Under the pieces are notes generated by a model. It was not told where the DNA came from. It did no database searches and was given only the letters and a program-made list of their open reading frames with translations. This document shows, piece by piece, positions 33,635 through 44,829 of a DNA stretch of 64,000 nt. Positions within the stretch are counted from its first letter, which is position 1. Each line of letters starts with the position of its first letter. This DNA comes from Platerodrilus igneus. Taxonomy: Eukaryota > Arthropoda > Insecta > Coleoptera > Lycidae. The position numbers and the translations under genes are program-made. The DNA is taken from positions 11,883,001-11,947,000 of the forward strand of contig JARFIW010001739.1 in assembly GCA_036346225.1 (NCBI GenBank), read 5' to 3'.

Positions 33635-34876
33635 CTAAATTTCAATCGTAAACTTTAAGTCTTTGTGGTACGAATTAAATGCGGTATGTGTCATATATAT
33701 CTTGTCCTTTGGTAAGCACAAAAGAAAATCGTCAACGTACACTAGTTGAATAGGTATTGGGAAATCTAGTTTCTCAATGATGGATTCAATTAGAACATGT
33801 ACCACTAATTCCGCAAATAAGGACATGCAGGGTTGCCCATAGCCATGCCTTTTGTTTGCTTGTAATATATGTTGTTGAAACTAAAACAACTATTGTCATA
33901 AATGAACTCTACAATATTGATGAAACTGTTGATGGAAATGTTGGAATATTGTGCAATGTCATCCCAAAAAAGGTTAATGCTCTCCAGTAGAAGAATCTTG
34001 TCAAGATTGGTAAACATAGATTCCAAGTCGAAGCTTACTAATACGTAATCGTTTGGGATAAAAAGATCTTTTAATCGGTCAACAGGGGAAAACGAATTTT
34101 TTTTTGTATGCGTGAACTTATTTCTTATATTAGACATAATTCCGTTTATATATGTTGCCAACTTGTAAGTCGCTGATCCACAGTTGGATATTATTGGTCG
34201 AAGTGGTAAATTTTCTTTATGTGTTTTAGGTAAACCGTAGGATTTGGAACAAACGGCATTGTAAAGTTTTAACTTTTTTCCATCGGCATCTGATATTTCA
34301 GTATTGGTCACTAATGAGGAAATTAAGTTGTTTAGTTTGGTTTGTATAACAGAGACGAAATTTTTGGCAAGAGGTTTGTACGTTGAATTGTCCGAAAAAA
34401 TTCTTGTCATTTTGGCAGTGTATTCGTTTTTCCACATTACCACTGTTTTGTTGCCCTTGTCTGAATTGCAAGCTATTATTTCAGGATGAGTAGTAAGAAA
34501 CGTTTTGTTTCAAGATACATTTTATTTAATTCTAGTGTACTTTTTTCATTATGAAAGGAATGGCTGTTTTTTAGAATATTCAGGTGGTTCGTAATTGCAT
34601 TGCAACACCGAGTTCTAAGTAAGGCAACTTTCTATTGTCTATGGAATATTCGACATCAGATAAAATATGTAAAGTCGGAAAATCGGATTTGTTAAAAGGA
34701 AAAGAAAATTTTGGTACGAGCGTTAGAGTATCTTTAACGCGTTCGGGTAGCACGATGTCAGTCTTATTTTCTAACCAATGGTCTTGAACGTTAAAGGATA
34801 ATCTCTGTTTGTCCTTAAGCATTATAAGTCTTATAATTTGATTAGCTTTAATTGTGTTGAATTTTCTAGTAAACAA
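33635..34876 (-). pseudogene. Penelope reverse transcriptase (frameshifted)
   Basis: The RT copies element RNA onto nicked DNA. After an N-terminal part (34876-34580) and a shift, 34443-33805 shows YGLPKTHKENLPLRPIISN, FDLESMFTNL with the first catalytic Asp, and QTKGMAMGNPA. A frameshift near 33820 moves to 33826-33635, which carries LVYVDDFLLCLPKD with the catalytic YVDD. All active-site residues remain, but not in one frame. Confidence 0.9.
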
Positions 34877-34881
34877 AACAA

Positions 34882-35822
34882 CGGATACCCCACCGATCTA
34901 TTAAATCGATGTTAGAAATCTAATCCTCCTGTTTCCATTAACAAAAATAAGACACTTCAATATCACAAGCTAGCTTTTGTCCCAAAACTGTCCCAAAAAT
35001 TATCCAACATTTAGAACACCGACAATATTAAAATTAGCACTTATTATAAAAAAACAGGCCGCACTCTATTTTCAAAAATAAAAGACAAAAGTCAAAAGTT
35101 TGAAACACCAAACGTCATCTACAGCATACCTTGTACAGGCTGCTATGGTCAGTACATAGGTCAGACCAAGCAATTACTTATTAATAGAATCAGGGGCCAC
35201 AAATCCGATTGCAAAAATTCATCGCGCAATAATAAAGACTCCATAGCTTTAGTCGCTCATTATAAATTAAAAAAACATGAATTTGACTACGAAAATACTT
35301 CTGTTTTAGCCGTAGAAGAAGATCTTACCCGCCGTTTGTTTAAAGAAATGTTTTTTATATATAAACAAACAATTCAATTAATCAAAAAACGGATACCCAA
35401 AATCTGTCTGCAATATACATTAATATTTTTAATTTAGCATAACCATCCTACCGTTAACTTTATAATACTAGCTATAGCCATAAGTGTATTCTCCGCTAAC
35501 TAACATTTAGAAAATTTCATATTATATATCCTTTCTACACTAACAACAATTTATACTCACTGAACTGGTCATTCATATCTTTATGTTGATATCTACAACA
35601 CGCCTTTTAATTAGATTGTAACGTTTAGGTCTAGTCATTTATTTTCAATTATTTAAGTGTTATGGTACGTATTTTTAACTAATTTTAATTTATACTTAGT
35701 TGTTCTTTTTATAGCTGTGATAATGTGAATAAATTTCACGAAACGTCGCATACAATTCAAGTTTTTAATTTTTAATTTTTATACTTCGGTCCTCAGTAAC
35801 CGTAATCAGTTTTTATAAAAAT
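34882..35822 (+). mobile_element. 5'-truncated Penelope copy in inverted orientation
   Basis: This 941-bp copy pairs with 32463-33397, so the two form inverted arms around a 1.48-kb spacer that holds the RT. It begins inside the polyprotein (GGATACCCCACCGATC) and carries the GIY-YIG segment (IPCTGCYGQYIGQTK) and the 3' region. A few substitutions and single-base changes distinguish it, so it is not an assembly mirror. Head-to-head truncated copies are a known habit of Penelope elements. Confidence 0.88.
35716..35750 (+). ncRNA. Hammerhead-like motif, inverted Penelope copy
   Basis: The sequence is the same as at 32531-32565 but on the plus strand: GTGATAA, stem II GTGAA/TTCAC, CGAAACGTC. Conservation in both copies reflects common origin and does not prove activity. 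Confidence 0.45.
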
Positions 35823-35854
35823 AAATATGCAGGACATGATACAATTCAATATCA

Positions 35855-35857
<3 letters not shown>

Positions 35858-35910
<53 letters not shown>
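35858..35910. repeat. (TA)n tract beyond the inverted Penelope copy
   Basis: About 53 bases of TA lie some 35 bases beyond the 3' end of the plus-strand copy. Confidence 0.95.
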
Positions 35911-35916
<6 letters not shown>

Positions 35917-35952
35917 GTATATATGCTGCCAATATCAAAAATATTACCTTAC

Positions 35953-36073
35953 CTTTCTCGTGATCTAAGTGTCATGGTTGGCCTTGGAAAGACTCCATCA
36001 GCCGTACATAGTACTCGTATAAAATCTTCATTACTATCTCCAAATTTCTTCAATAATAGCTTTTTTTCTGGAA
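35953..36073 (-). CDS. Probable internal exon of a host Ig-domain gene
   Basis: Read on the minus strand, a pyrimidine-rich tract ending TTTCTGTTGCAG is followed by 121 bp with a single open frame (the other two hit stops) and then by GAAAG/GTAAGG, a consensus donor. The frame begins after two bases and translates to 39 complete codons. It includes EDFIRVLCTADGVFPRPTM, whose Cys and A-D-G-x-x-P-x-P pattern resembles the B-C strand region of an Ig-like domain. Acceptor, open frame and donor fit a real exon much better than any neighbouring transposon does. The family (for example a beat-like cell-surface protein) is a guess. No other exon was identified in the window. Confidence 0.65.
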
Positions 36074-36480
36074 CTGCAACAGAAAAAACAGATATTGAAT
36101 TTATATAGCTATGGTATGATATTTATTTTGAGAAAAATCACAAATACAAAATAATTTTTTAAATTAAAAAATTGTGCATATTCATTGCCACACAGTGTTA
36201 GATTCCGAATTGCCATAAAGATATCAAATAATACGCACTGATTGGTGATGTGTTTACGCAGTTAATGTTTACAACCATTGTTTAAGTGAAACTCTGTTCA
36301 AAGCTATACAAGAATATTTTTTCGCAGGTTTTAAAAATTAATAAAAGCAACAAAAGTAACCCGTACCTCAACTAGAGTCCACTTTGTTATTCGGTTTATT
36401 ATGTTTGTCGAATGAATAAATAGGTAAAGCCGCTGTTCATATTAGTAGAAGGAGAAGGCATTCCGGTCGCTCCTCATCTG
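36074..36480. other. Intron-like spacer, no feature seen
   Basis: AT-rich sequence upstream of the exon on the minus strand. I see no repeat ends or coding similarity. Confidence 0.4.
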
Positions 36481-36690
36481 TTTTCTACCCCTTCCACGTT
36501 GTTATTTCCACACATTTCGTTCCACCTTCCATATCTTTGTTTCCACATTCTAGCGTCCACACTTTACCTTGCACATTCTACCTTTCATATTCTACTTTCC
36601 ACATTCTTCCAACCACATTTTTTCTTCCACATTTTGCTTCCTTATTTTTCCTTCCACATTCTTTCTTCGACCCAACGCATTCCACAACAA
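36481..36690. repeat. Degenerate short minisatellite, TTCCACATT unit
   Basis: The words TTCCACATT, TTCCATATT and TTCCACACT recur every 10-13 bases for about 200 bp. Any translation here is an artefact of the repeat. A related GTGGAAGG array in opposite orientation is at 37690-37775. Confidence 0.7.
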
Positions 36691-38109
36691 ACCTTGCACG
36701 TCATTTTGTTGCGCTCGAGACGTCTGCATTGGTCAACAAACACGTTTAGACTGAACAATATGAGGTTCAACCTTTATTTAATCACCTTACTATTTTCATG
36801 TAATTACGGACATCATTTTCTATCAATATGTAACAGACACTAGTTTTGTAGCTATAATTAACCCTGTATTTTTTTAATGTAGCATCACCTATCTATAAAA
36901 ACGCAATAAAGATATTCAAATTTATTAAATATATCATGAACATCTTCAACAATTATGATAATAATAAGTTACAAATAGATAAATCAAGTTTTATGAGAAA
37001 ATATTATAATTTTATTAAATATATACAAGTCTTGTACTAACATCCCCGTGTTATTCGGAATCGGGAATAGCCAATCTTTTAAATAATTGCGTTAGCGATT
37101 GTCTCTCACACACACACGTCTTCTAAGTACTAGTTCGGATGGCAAATAATTATTTCAAATACCGCCAAACAATTTGCATTGATGTTATCATTAAATAAAG
37201 AATTACTCACATGGTTTACGCTGTACAAAACGATGTTAACCCGCTCATCACCGGTTATATTGCCAGCTACATTTGTTACATTATTTATAAATTTTTCATA
37301 AAAATCTGGGAAAATCTCTACAATTTAATTCTTTTATTGTATAACATAATAAGTTCCCGCAAATTTAATATCTCTAAGCATTCACCACTTTTCTGAAATA
37401 TAACCGATGTTGTTAAAACCTTTACCCTTCATACTGTCACAAATCATTAAAGCTCTTTTACAATGTTTTATATGTTATAGACTAACTAATACATCTACTC
37501 TGCAATTAAAAAATAAAGAAACTTTCAATTTTCGTGATATTTAAAATTCTACTTAATTTTTTCAGCTTCTGTAGCACTTTGAACAAGTGGAGACTACTTT
37601 CTCTTAAACTCATTTTGTTCCGTTGATAACAATTGTACGAGTAAAACTGTTTAATATTTTCGAATTTTACGTCTGTGAAAGGTAAATACGTGAGATTAAA
37701 TATATGTAAGGTAGAATCTGAAAAGTGTACGATGGAAGGTGTAAAATAAAAATGTGGAAGGAAAATGTGAAGGAGCTATAAGATTTATTTTAAATTCAAA
37801 ATCAATTTTAAGTTTAGAAACTTTTTGGGCCGAGACCTTTTTTGTTAAAACGGAAACTGTTACTATTTGATAAAATCTAGAGGTGAAACTTCAAATATTA
37901 TGGTTAGTAGTTAAACACGTCTATCTGCTTCTTGTTAAATGTGACAGCAAAATCTTCAGTTATATCCACGTCAAAAAGATATTGCTCCACCTCTTCCTGT
38001 ATGTCTTCCATGCTCTATGTTATTCCAGACATCCTTAATAAATTATTTTTTTATTCATAAACGTCGTTTTCGCATGTAAAGCGTGTTAAAGAATTTAGTG
38101 GGTTCGAAT
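36691..38109. other. Unassigned sequence with a second copy of the short repeat
   Basis: 37690-37775 has GATGGAAGG, ATGTGGAAGG and AATGTGAAGG words, the inverse of 36481-36690. On the minus strand 38011-37905 has a short open frame beginning MEDIQEEVEQYLFDVD, acidic and unrecognised; it may be a remnant of another transposon. Nothing else is supported. Confidence 0.35.
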
Positions 38110-38459
38110 TTTCTTAGAAAATCCGAATATACAATTAATTTAAATGTTTCATCTGTCTTTCCTGTTTCCATTTTAGTTTGTACCTCTTTGTACTTTTCAT
38201 CAATCTATTGTTCTTTAGCTTTCCTGCATTTGTGAATAATTTCCCATTTTATGTTTTCCTGTTACGTCTGACCTATTTTTGTATTTTCGTCTTTCCTCTA
38301 ATAAATTCAGGATATCCTTTGTTACCCATGGTATTTATTTTCTTTTTGAGTAAGCCCCAGAATATCTCTGGCCGCCATGTCTAAGCTTGGTTTAATGTTA
38401 TTTCATTCTGTTTTTACTTTCTTAGTATTAGAAATTTTCCCGATATCTTTCAGCAATTC
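38110..38459 (-). mobile_element. RTE-like LINE fragment (downstream part of the interrupted copy)
   Basis: On the minus strand this matches 59560-59890 of the LINE on the plus strand: GCTGAAAGATAT, ACATGGCGGCCAGA.ATATTC and GATGAAAAGTACAAAGAGGT. It is the continuation of 45249-46770, separated by the BEL/Pao insertion. LINE similarity ends near 38110-38130, so the RT is missing. Confidence 0.8.
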
Positions 38460-38815
38460 TGTAGGGCGGTTAGTAAGACTATCGGAAATAAATAGCGATT
38501 ATTTCACCTTGTCTTTTGATATGCGATATACCAATAAACTCAGCCTTTTAATGAAAGAAATTGCAATTGACACACTACATTTATTTATTAACATGAAAAA
38601 AACTATTTACACAAAAAACAAAACATTTTGTTATGTAGCAGAAACGTCCTACCACACTGAAAGCTGAACAAGAACTGATACTGAACTCTGACGGAGCCGT
38701 CCGAAGACAACACTACCGATCATGAATGTAGAAACATTTGCATTCATAGGCGTGCCGTAGAATGCGTAAAGAGTGATACAAATTAAACTAATATAAATTA
38801 ATAAATGCTTCAACA
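38460..38815 (-). repeat. 3' LTR of the BEL/Pao element
   Basis: It is 356 bp, shorter than the 5' LTR because it lacks a 66-bp block near 38525 (the CTGGTCGATTGC...GACTGTAATA segment of the other copy). It contains GGCGTGCC near 38750 that the 5' LTR lacks. Elsewhere the two agree closely. Confidence 0.92.
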
Positions 38816-39096
38816 TACCGCCGGCCTTGAATGGGGGACCTTTCGACAAAATTGTTGATAGTAAACAATAGGCATCCAAGCTATGAATTATATGAACAAA
38901 TGCAAAAATATACAATCTAAACAAAATAATCATGCACAAAGCAAAATGAACACAGAATAAGTCACTTCTTTTTTTTTACAAAGACAAAATATAAATGTAA
39001 TTATAACAACTTATAGCTAAGACAATGAACCTATTTTGTAGGATAGAGCTAACGCACAGTAGCGCACAAATTGCAATTTGAACATGCTTGCACTCA
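38816..39096 (-). other. BEL/Pao 3' untranslated region and likely polypurine tract
   Basis: Next to the LTR the minus strand reads CAAGGCCGGCGGTA, the only purine-rich tract. No frame is conserved through the rest. A 96-codon frame that crosses into the LTR is incidental. Confidence 0.5.
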
Positions 39097-40064
39097 CTAG
39101 CGCACAATAGGAAGTGGGAACAGTTTTGAAAAAGAACGCTTCACTTTTCCAATTGCAGTCCTTACTGAAGCGACTTGACTGATACTATCAGCGCCAAGTT
39201 TCCAATTTAATGGCGGAGAATTGTCCTCCTTAATAAGGACTAGAGAATTGGCTTCTAGTTGAGACGACGTCGCACGCCATTTAGAGCGCTGCTGCAACTC
39301 TGATATGTATTCTTTATTCCATCTCTTCTATATGCTTTGATGGAATCTTTGAATTCTCTGAAAGACTGCAAGTCTAGATTCTTGTATTTGAGACAAATCT
39401 GAATCTGGCAAAAAAACTAAAGTTCTACCAATTAAAAAATGTGCAGGCGTCAGTGGCAACAGGTTACTAGGGTTTGCTGATAAAAGAGATATTGGACGGG
39501 AGTTTAATGTGGACTCCACTTGTGTTAGGAAAGTGCTCATTTCCTCATAAGTAAATAATGTATTCCCAATAACCCGTTTTATGTGAAATTTAGAAGATTT
39601 TATGTCGGCCTCCCAAAGACCACCAAAGTGTGACTATGGGCGGGTATAAAATGCCAGCTTATACCTTCAATAAAAGTTGAATCAGTAATTGAATGACATT
39701 GCTCCTTTAAAAACATGCCTAACTCTTTAAGCTCCGAATTAGCAACTGTAAAATTTGTTCCCATTGTCAGAGTAAACATGCAATGGTTTACCGCAACGTG
39801 CTGTGAATCGGCAAAAAGTCATTAGAAAAGTTTCTGTAGATAGGTCAGTGACCTACTCCAGGTGCACTGCCTTGGTAACAAAGCAAACGAAAAGACATTA
39901 AATGGAAAGGATGATTTAATACGTGAAGATGGTAGGTTACCCATAAGGGGTTCTGTTACCCTAGGTGAAAAACAAAAGCGTCGTACACATTGATATACGA
40001 CTTGTTTAATTAGATTCCTACCGCAAGTGATCCAATACCTTTCTTTGAGGTTAGCAAGTAACAT
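39097..40064 (-). pseudogene. pol: BEL/Pao integrase core and C-terminal domain (broken)
   Basis: The integrase inserts the cDNA. The zinc-domain tail at 40064-39822 has YWITCGRNLIKQVVYQCV. The core is scattered over 39820-39560 with GTNFTVANSELKELG and WHFIP; the Asp before GTNF appears lost (MGTNF). Further on are ESTLNSRPISLLS and LTPAHFLIG (39540-39328), then QQRSKWRATSSQLEANSLVL and IKEDNSPPLNWKLG (39297-39097), the domain that ends BEL/Pao polyproteins. Confidence 0.85.
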
Positions 40065-41053
40065 TTGAGGGCCTGCATGAAGCAGCCTATATGCTCTTGT
40101 GTAACAAGAAGTCTTGCAAGACTATGCTTGCCGAATATTAGCAATGGAATTTTTTTATCAAACATAAGTTGTGAGTTGTGCAGTCTGCCACCAACTCTAA
40201 TCATGCCTCTCGAATCCAAAAAAGGAATAAGCGATAACAATGATGAAGTCTTTAGGGGAGCGCCCCGTGATAACAATTTTAAATCATCAAGAAAACATTC
40301 CTGTTGAGAGAGTTTAATGAGAACTAGAAGGGATTCTTGAATATCATTAGTCAAAAGAGATCTTGAAAAGCGTACTGCCTTGGAATTCAAACAATTATTG
40401 CAAAAGCGCGAACAATAAGAAGTAACTCTCACAAGTTGAGTTAAACTTGAATAAATTTTAAACGGAAAAGGGTCAGTTAAACTGAGTGTAATACAGCGAA
40501 CTTCCCTTTTCATTTCAGGAAGTTCTGTACATGATAACTTGTAAGTAGGCCATAAAGATTCATCTTCAGTGAGCCATGATGGACCATGCCACCTTAAAAT
40601 AGACTCTTTTATAGCTTGAGGAGTTGCTCCTCTTGAGAGAATATCTGCAGGGTTATCTCGAGTAGGTACATGGCGCCAAATGCCCATCGACGTCAATTGT
40701 TGTACATCTGCAACCCTATTACAAACGAATGTATTCAAGAGATTAGGGTTGACCTTCAGCCATCCTAAAATAATTGTTGAATCTGACCAAAAAATATACT
40801 GAGAAATAGGCAATTGTTTTGCCTTTGAAACTTGGTCAGCCAGCTTAGCCAGCAGAACTGCTCCGCAAAGCTCTAGCCTTGGTACTGTAAGAGATTTCAG
40901 AGGAGAAACCTTTGATTTTGAACACAGAAGATTAACATGGTATCTCCCATCTTGATCCATCGAGCGTACAAAAATACATGCACAATATCCATGTAGGGAT
41001 GCATCGCAAAAACCATGCAAGCTGAACTTCAGTGAATTCCTTGCATAAAACAT
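40010..41053 (-). pseudogene. pol: BEL/Pao RNase H and integrase zinc region
   Basis: The 347-residue frame is the longest in the window. It begins in RNase H: LHGFCDASLHGYCACIFVRS, LTVPRLELCGAVLLAKL, FWSDSTIILGWL and WRHVPTRDNPADILSRG give the catalytic Asp/Glu/Asp pattern of BEL RNase H. It continues through a linker to the H2C2 region (GGRLHNSQLMFDKKIPLLI, LARLLVTQEHIGCFMQAL). A shift at its end leads to the next integrase piece. Confidence 0.9.
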
Positions 41054-41074
41054 GACGAGAAATTTTCAAATCGT

Positions 41075-41932
41075 TTAAATTGACAAAATCAGTACGACAA
41101 GAACTCCATTTTCCTTGAATGGTTTCAGGAATGAAATCATCCCAACCCAATTTTTCAATCCAAAGTTTTGAATCAGAATTTTGGCTTCTAAAGTACAGGG
41201 ACCAAGGAGTCTTAAAGGGTCGAAAATTTGTGATATTTCGGAAAGCATACTACGTTTGGTAGCTTTGAATGTAGATGCATTTGAAATTGTAAACATGAAA
41301 TTATCGGATTCAAAACACCAAGTCAAACCTAATGTACGAGTGTGCACATGAGAGCCGAAAGCAAGAACACCTGAATGAATATCCGAATCTGGAATTATGT
41401 CTAGAACTTGGGGATTATTAGAAATCCATTTTTGTAGTTTGAAGCAGCCTGAACCAAGGACTTGTTTTACCTCCCTGCAAAGATCACGAGCACCTTGAAG
41501 CGTACTACTTCCTGTTAAAAGGTCATCTACATAAAAGTCTTCCTTAATGGTCTTAGAGACTTCAGCAAATGATGTTTCACAGTCATGACCCAGCTGAGCG
41601 AGACAACGAATGGCAAGAAAAGAGGCGGCTGCTGTACCGTTCGTAACCGTATTTAAATTGTATGTACGAATGAGATCTAAAGAACAAAAGCGCCACAGGA
41701 TCCTCTACAAATTTCTCTGGTTAGGATCAACGACAACCTGCCTATACATTTTGTGAACGTCAGCTAAAATTGCAAAGGCATGTTTGCGAAAACGAATCAG
41801 AATCAAAAACAAATCTTGTTGAATGGTTGGACCAACCATTTGAATACTATTCAGGGAATGACCTGAAGTGGTTTCCTGAGAACCGTTAAGAACAACTCGC
41901 AGCTTTGTTGTAAGACTTCCCTCCTTTATCAC
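41075..41932 (-). pseudogene. pol: BEL/Pao reverse-transcriptase palm and thumb
   Basis: 41932-41705 has LRVVLNGSQETTSGHSLN and AILADVHKMYRQVVVDP (first catalytic Asp). A gap with stops follows. YVDD is intact at 41533-41522 within EDFYVDDLL, then SSTLQGARDLCREV. 41347-41075 continues with RTLGLTWCFESDNFMF and MLSEISQIFDPLRLLGPCTL, the usual BEL connection. The enzyme is broken by several shifts. Confidence 0.88.
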
Positions 41933-42695
41933 ACCTTTTATGAGGGAGGTAATAGGAAATTACAGAAGAACTGGGATCAACTATAGACATATGACCCAAG
42001 TCGATGTACTCTTGCATGAAATGTGAATATCGAGCAAATAAATCCGGATTAGATCGTAATCGTTTTTCTAACGAAAAAAATCTCTTTTGTGGTGTTTGAA
42101 AAGAATCTTCCAGAACCTGAATGGACTGCTTGAGTGGGAACGAAACTGTGAAACAACCGTCAGCATCACGACGTGTGTGCTGTTGGAAATGTGCCTCGCA
42201 GGCCTTTTTTTCGGGTGTGTGAACCTTTTTAATAGGATAGTGTTCAACTTCCCAGAACTTACTGAGAATAGCTGACGTATCATCAACAGAAATGTAATTG
42301 CACTGAACAGTATGCGATGCAACAGTAGCCATAAGGCCACAAATAACCCAACCCAAACGAGTCTTCTGTAAAACTGGAAGATCAAGACCCAGATGAATCA
42401 GTCCTACACAAAGAAGCTTCCAAAATATACAGAAACCCAAAAATACATCAAATGTGCTAGGTTTGTCATAACTGTTGTCAGTTAATCTGATGTTATCTGG
42501 AAGTCTGATGGTACTACGTTTGACAGAGAACGTAGGCGTGATACCTGTAGTCTCATCAAGAACTAAACAGGAAATATCTATAGTGAAGTTAGTATGCAGC
42601 GCCTGCAGTTTGACGTCACACCTTGAATGTATGCAAAAGGCGGCTTGTCCTAAGTCTGAAACTGTGATATCAACATCACGTGTTTGAAGGTTCAA
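41886..42695 (-). pseudogene. pol: BEL/Pao protease end to RT entry
   Basis: The 269-residue frame covers the region between protease and RT: CIHSRCDVKLQALHTNFTID, IRLPDNIRLTDNSYDKPSTF (the conserved D-L-ADP block), LGLDLPVLQKTRLGWVICG, and SLEKRLRSNPDLFARYSHFM before the RT fingers. Its open length shows that this part has decayed little. Confidence 0.88.
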
Positions 42696-42720
42696 TTTCC
42701 TGCAAAGATCTGACCGTATA

Positions 42721-42842
42721 AAGTTGGATTGTGAACCGGAATCTAAGAGGATTCTGACTATGTGAGTGTTACTATCACTGGAAGTTGGATTGTGAACCGG
42801 AATCTAAGAGGATTCTGACTGTGTGAGTGTTACCATCACTGG
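42721..42842. repeat. 61-bp tandem duplication in the protease
   Basis: AAGTTGGATTGTGAACCGGA starts at 42721 and again at 42782. The units differ at a few positions (ACTATGTG/ACTGTGTG, TTACTATC/TTACCATC). Confidence 0.9.
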
Positions 42843-42990
42843 AAGTTATCTTAGCCGTAGCAGTTGGCAACAAAACTTGAAAATTGTTTGAGCAGAAAGC
42901 AGAAGTTGCTTGATTTGTGTCTACAGGCGTGGCTGTAGGCGTTGTTTGTTCTGAATTATTTTTCAGATTTGAGTTGAGGCTTGTCCTCAT
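42775..42990 (-). pseudogene. pro: BEL/Pao aspartic protease (active site duplicated)
   Basis: The frame has LLPTATAKITSSDG and VRILLDSGSQSNF, with the Asp-Ser-Gly active site of BEL proteases. The DNA encoding the active site is duplicated in tandem with a 61-bp period (42721-42842). Because 61 is not a multiple of three, the duplication shifts the frame downstream. Confidence 0.88.
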
Positions 42991-43049
42991 GCAAAAGCGT
43001 ATTATGTTTACCTTTGTATTTCTTGCATGTAAACTTAGAAGTGCAATTA

Positions 43050-44197
43050 TTGATGAAGTGTCCCTTTGAAAGGCAATTTAAACAAATTTGGAGCGACTTT
43101 GCCTTTAAAAGTCAACCTTTTGGAAATAACTTTATAAATTCATTGCATCTATACAATGCATGGTTGCCCTTGCAGACAACACACGATGCTGTAGTTGAAA
43201 TGGATGATTTAGAATGCGCCTTTGATGGCCTTTCAAGTACTATTTTGTTTTGCTTTGCTTCTAATGTTTCTAGAAGATTAGCATTATTTTTTTAAAAACT
43301 CATTGAATTCTGAAATTGTAGGTAGCTCCGACTTGGAAGCATTCCTGAAAACTTCCCATTCACGAAAGGTACGGGAATCCAACCTTTTGGATACAATCAA
43401 AATTATCATGAACTCTAAGAGACTTTGTTCTGAAGACAATGGCTTAAGAGCAAGATTTGAAAGGAGTATCGTTGAATCGTCGCAACTTTGATGCAGATTC
43501 TTTAGAGAGTGGCTCGAGATCAAAGATGGCTTTGAAATGATTGTGCACTAACATGTGAGGATCGTTGAACCGATCGCAAATTGCCTTCCAGCCTAACGAA
43601 TAGCTTTCAGAGAGAAATTCAAGCGACTTGACAATCTGGCTTGCAGATCCGGTCAAACTGGCTTTGAGATAATGTAACCACTGGATGTCGGTCAAAGAAG
43701 AGTTCTCTTGAAGAAGACTTAAAAATTTCATAATATTCCAACCATTCGGAACTTTCGCCGCCAAAACTTGGAAGCGAAATAATAGGCAAGCAAATTGAAG
43801 GCCCGGAATTGTTAGAACTTGATTTACTACCACTTGGTGGAGAAACAGAACGATGTCTTTTACCACCTTCATAATTTTGTAATATATTTTCAGCGCGTGA
43901 AATTGCTGCATAGTATGTTGATTCAAAGATCTCATCGCAATCCGCATTGGAATCAGTTTCTAAGATCTTGAAATCAACATCATAAAATTCAGAAAGAATT
44001 GGCATTGCATCATGTAACCTTTGACACAATTCCACAATTTGCGTTGAAGTGAGAGCTTCATTTGCTCTTTGTTTTGTTTCAAGCAAGTCAATATGCTTTG
44101 AAAACCCTATGAGCCTACCATTGATATAGCCTCTGGTTCTAGTAAACGACTCCATCTGAAAGTGATGGTTATTCGAATAGTGTGAAAATGAATACAA
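43050..44197 (-). pseudogene. gag: BEL/Pao Gag with zinc knuckles (frameshifted)
   Basis: Gag builds the particle. 44197-43619 starts with MESFTRTRGYINGRLIGF (Met at about 44155) and has LPIISLPSFGGESSEWLEYY, the entry to the BEL Gag domain (DUF1759). The domain continues after a shift in 43947-43444 (DIQWLHYLKASLTGSASQIV) and 43523-43284 (WEVFRNASKSELPTISEFNE). Two CCHC-type knuckles follow: CVVCKGNHALYRC near 43190-43150 and CLNCLSKGHFINNC near 43095-43054. Confidence 0.88.
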
Positions 44198-44829
44198 AAT
44201 ATAGACACAACGCCACTGGTGGTACGCTTGAACAATTCTACGTCCGTGGTGAACGTAAGTTACAAATCTGAGGTTAAACTTGCATTTATTGAAATAATCA
44301 ATACTGAATTTTGAATGTGTATGTACATATATAAACTGGCAATTTTAACCCTTAAAATACCTTAAAGTTAAATAAAACACATTCTTTATTTACTGCAAAT
44401 AAAAGATGAGCACAATATATTTGCAGGCGGTTGGAAAAGGACATGAGTAAACAAAGGACTTACCCCCGACCTACCTGCGTATGCCTGAAGAAACTTGTTT
44501 CTTTGTACTTGGTATTAATTAGTTACTATCTCTCTCTTGCGCACGGCAACTTTGAAAATGCAACTTGAATATTGTTATGAAATGCAAAGCTTCGGTTTAG
44601 TACTTCCGTTGCTAATACTTTCTTCTCTTATCATACACGTTCGTGAGAAATGCAGAAAGAGAAAACGTACCTTGTATAGTATACGTATAATGTTGTATTT
44701 GTAGATAAATTCCTTGAATTGTATGAACTTCTTGTAATTAATGCTCGATAATTACAGCTGTGAAAAATTTGATTAAAATGTCGTTGACAAACTACCATCA
44801 TTAATGTAATATGCGGTGAGAAGGCACCA
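44198..44829 (-). other. BEL/Pao 5' leader
   Basis: The minus strand directly after the LTR reads TGGTGCCTTCTCACCG, in the position of a primer-binding site. TGG is right for pairing with a tRNA CCA end, but I cannot assign the tRNA. The remaining 600 bp has no frame. Confidence 0.5.

Larger units (their letters stand above)
32463..34881 (-). mobile_element. Penelope-like retroelement, RT plus GIY-YIG
   Basis: The minus strand encodes, in order, an N-terminal segment (34876-34580), reverse transcriptase (34443-33635) and GIY-YIG endonuclease (33511-32843), the hallmark order of endonuclease-positive Penelope elements, followed by a 3' region with a hammerhead-like motif. It is joined at 34881/34882 to a shorter copy in the opposite direction. 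Shifts and stops interrupt the frame, but identity to the family is still high. Confidence 0.9.

Noticed and set aside
32463..35822. Inverted arms as an assembly artefact
   Set aside because: The arms differ by scattered substitutions and single-base changes, and the inner ends differ, so a mirrored read is unlikely; long reads would settle it.
36481..36690. CRISPR-like array
   Set aside because: Unit length 10-13 bases and degenerate, no spacers; a eukaryotic minisatellite.
36499..36843. Three overlapping Phe/Leu/His-rich frames that look like membrane proteins
   Set aside because: All three frames are open because of the TTCCACATT repeat; no real hydrophobic topology.
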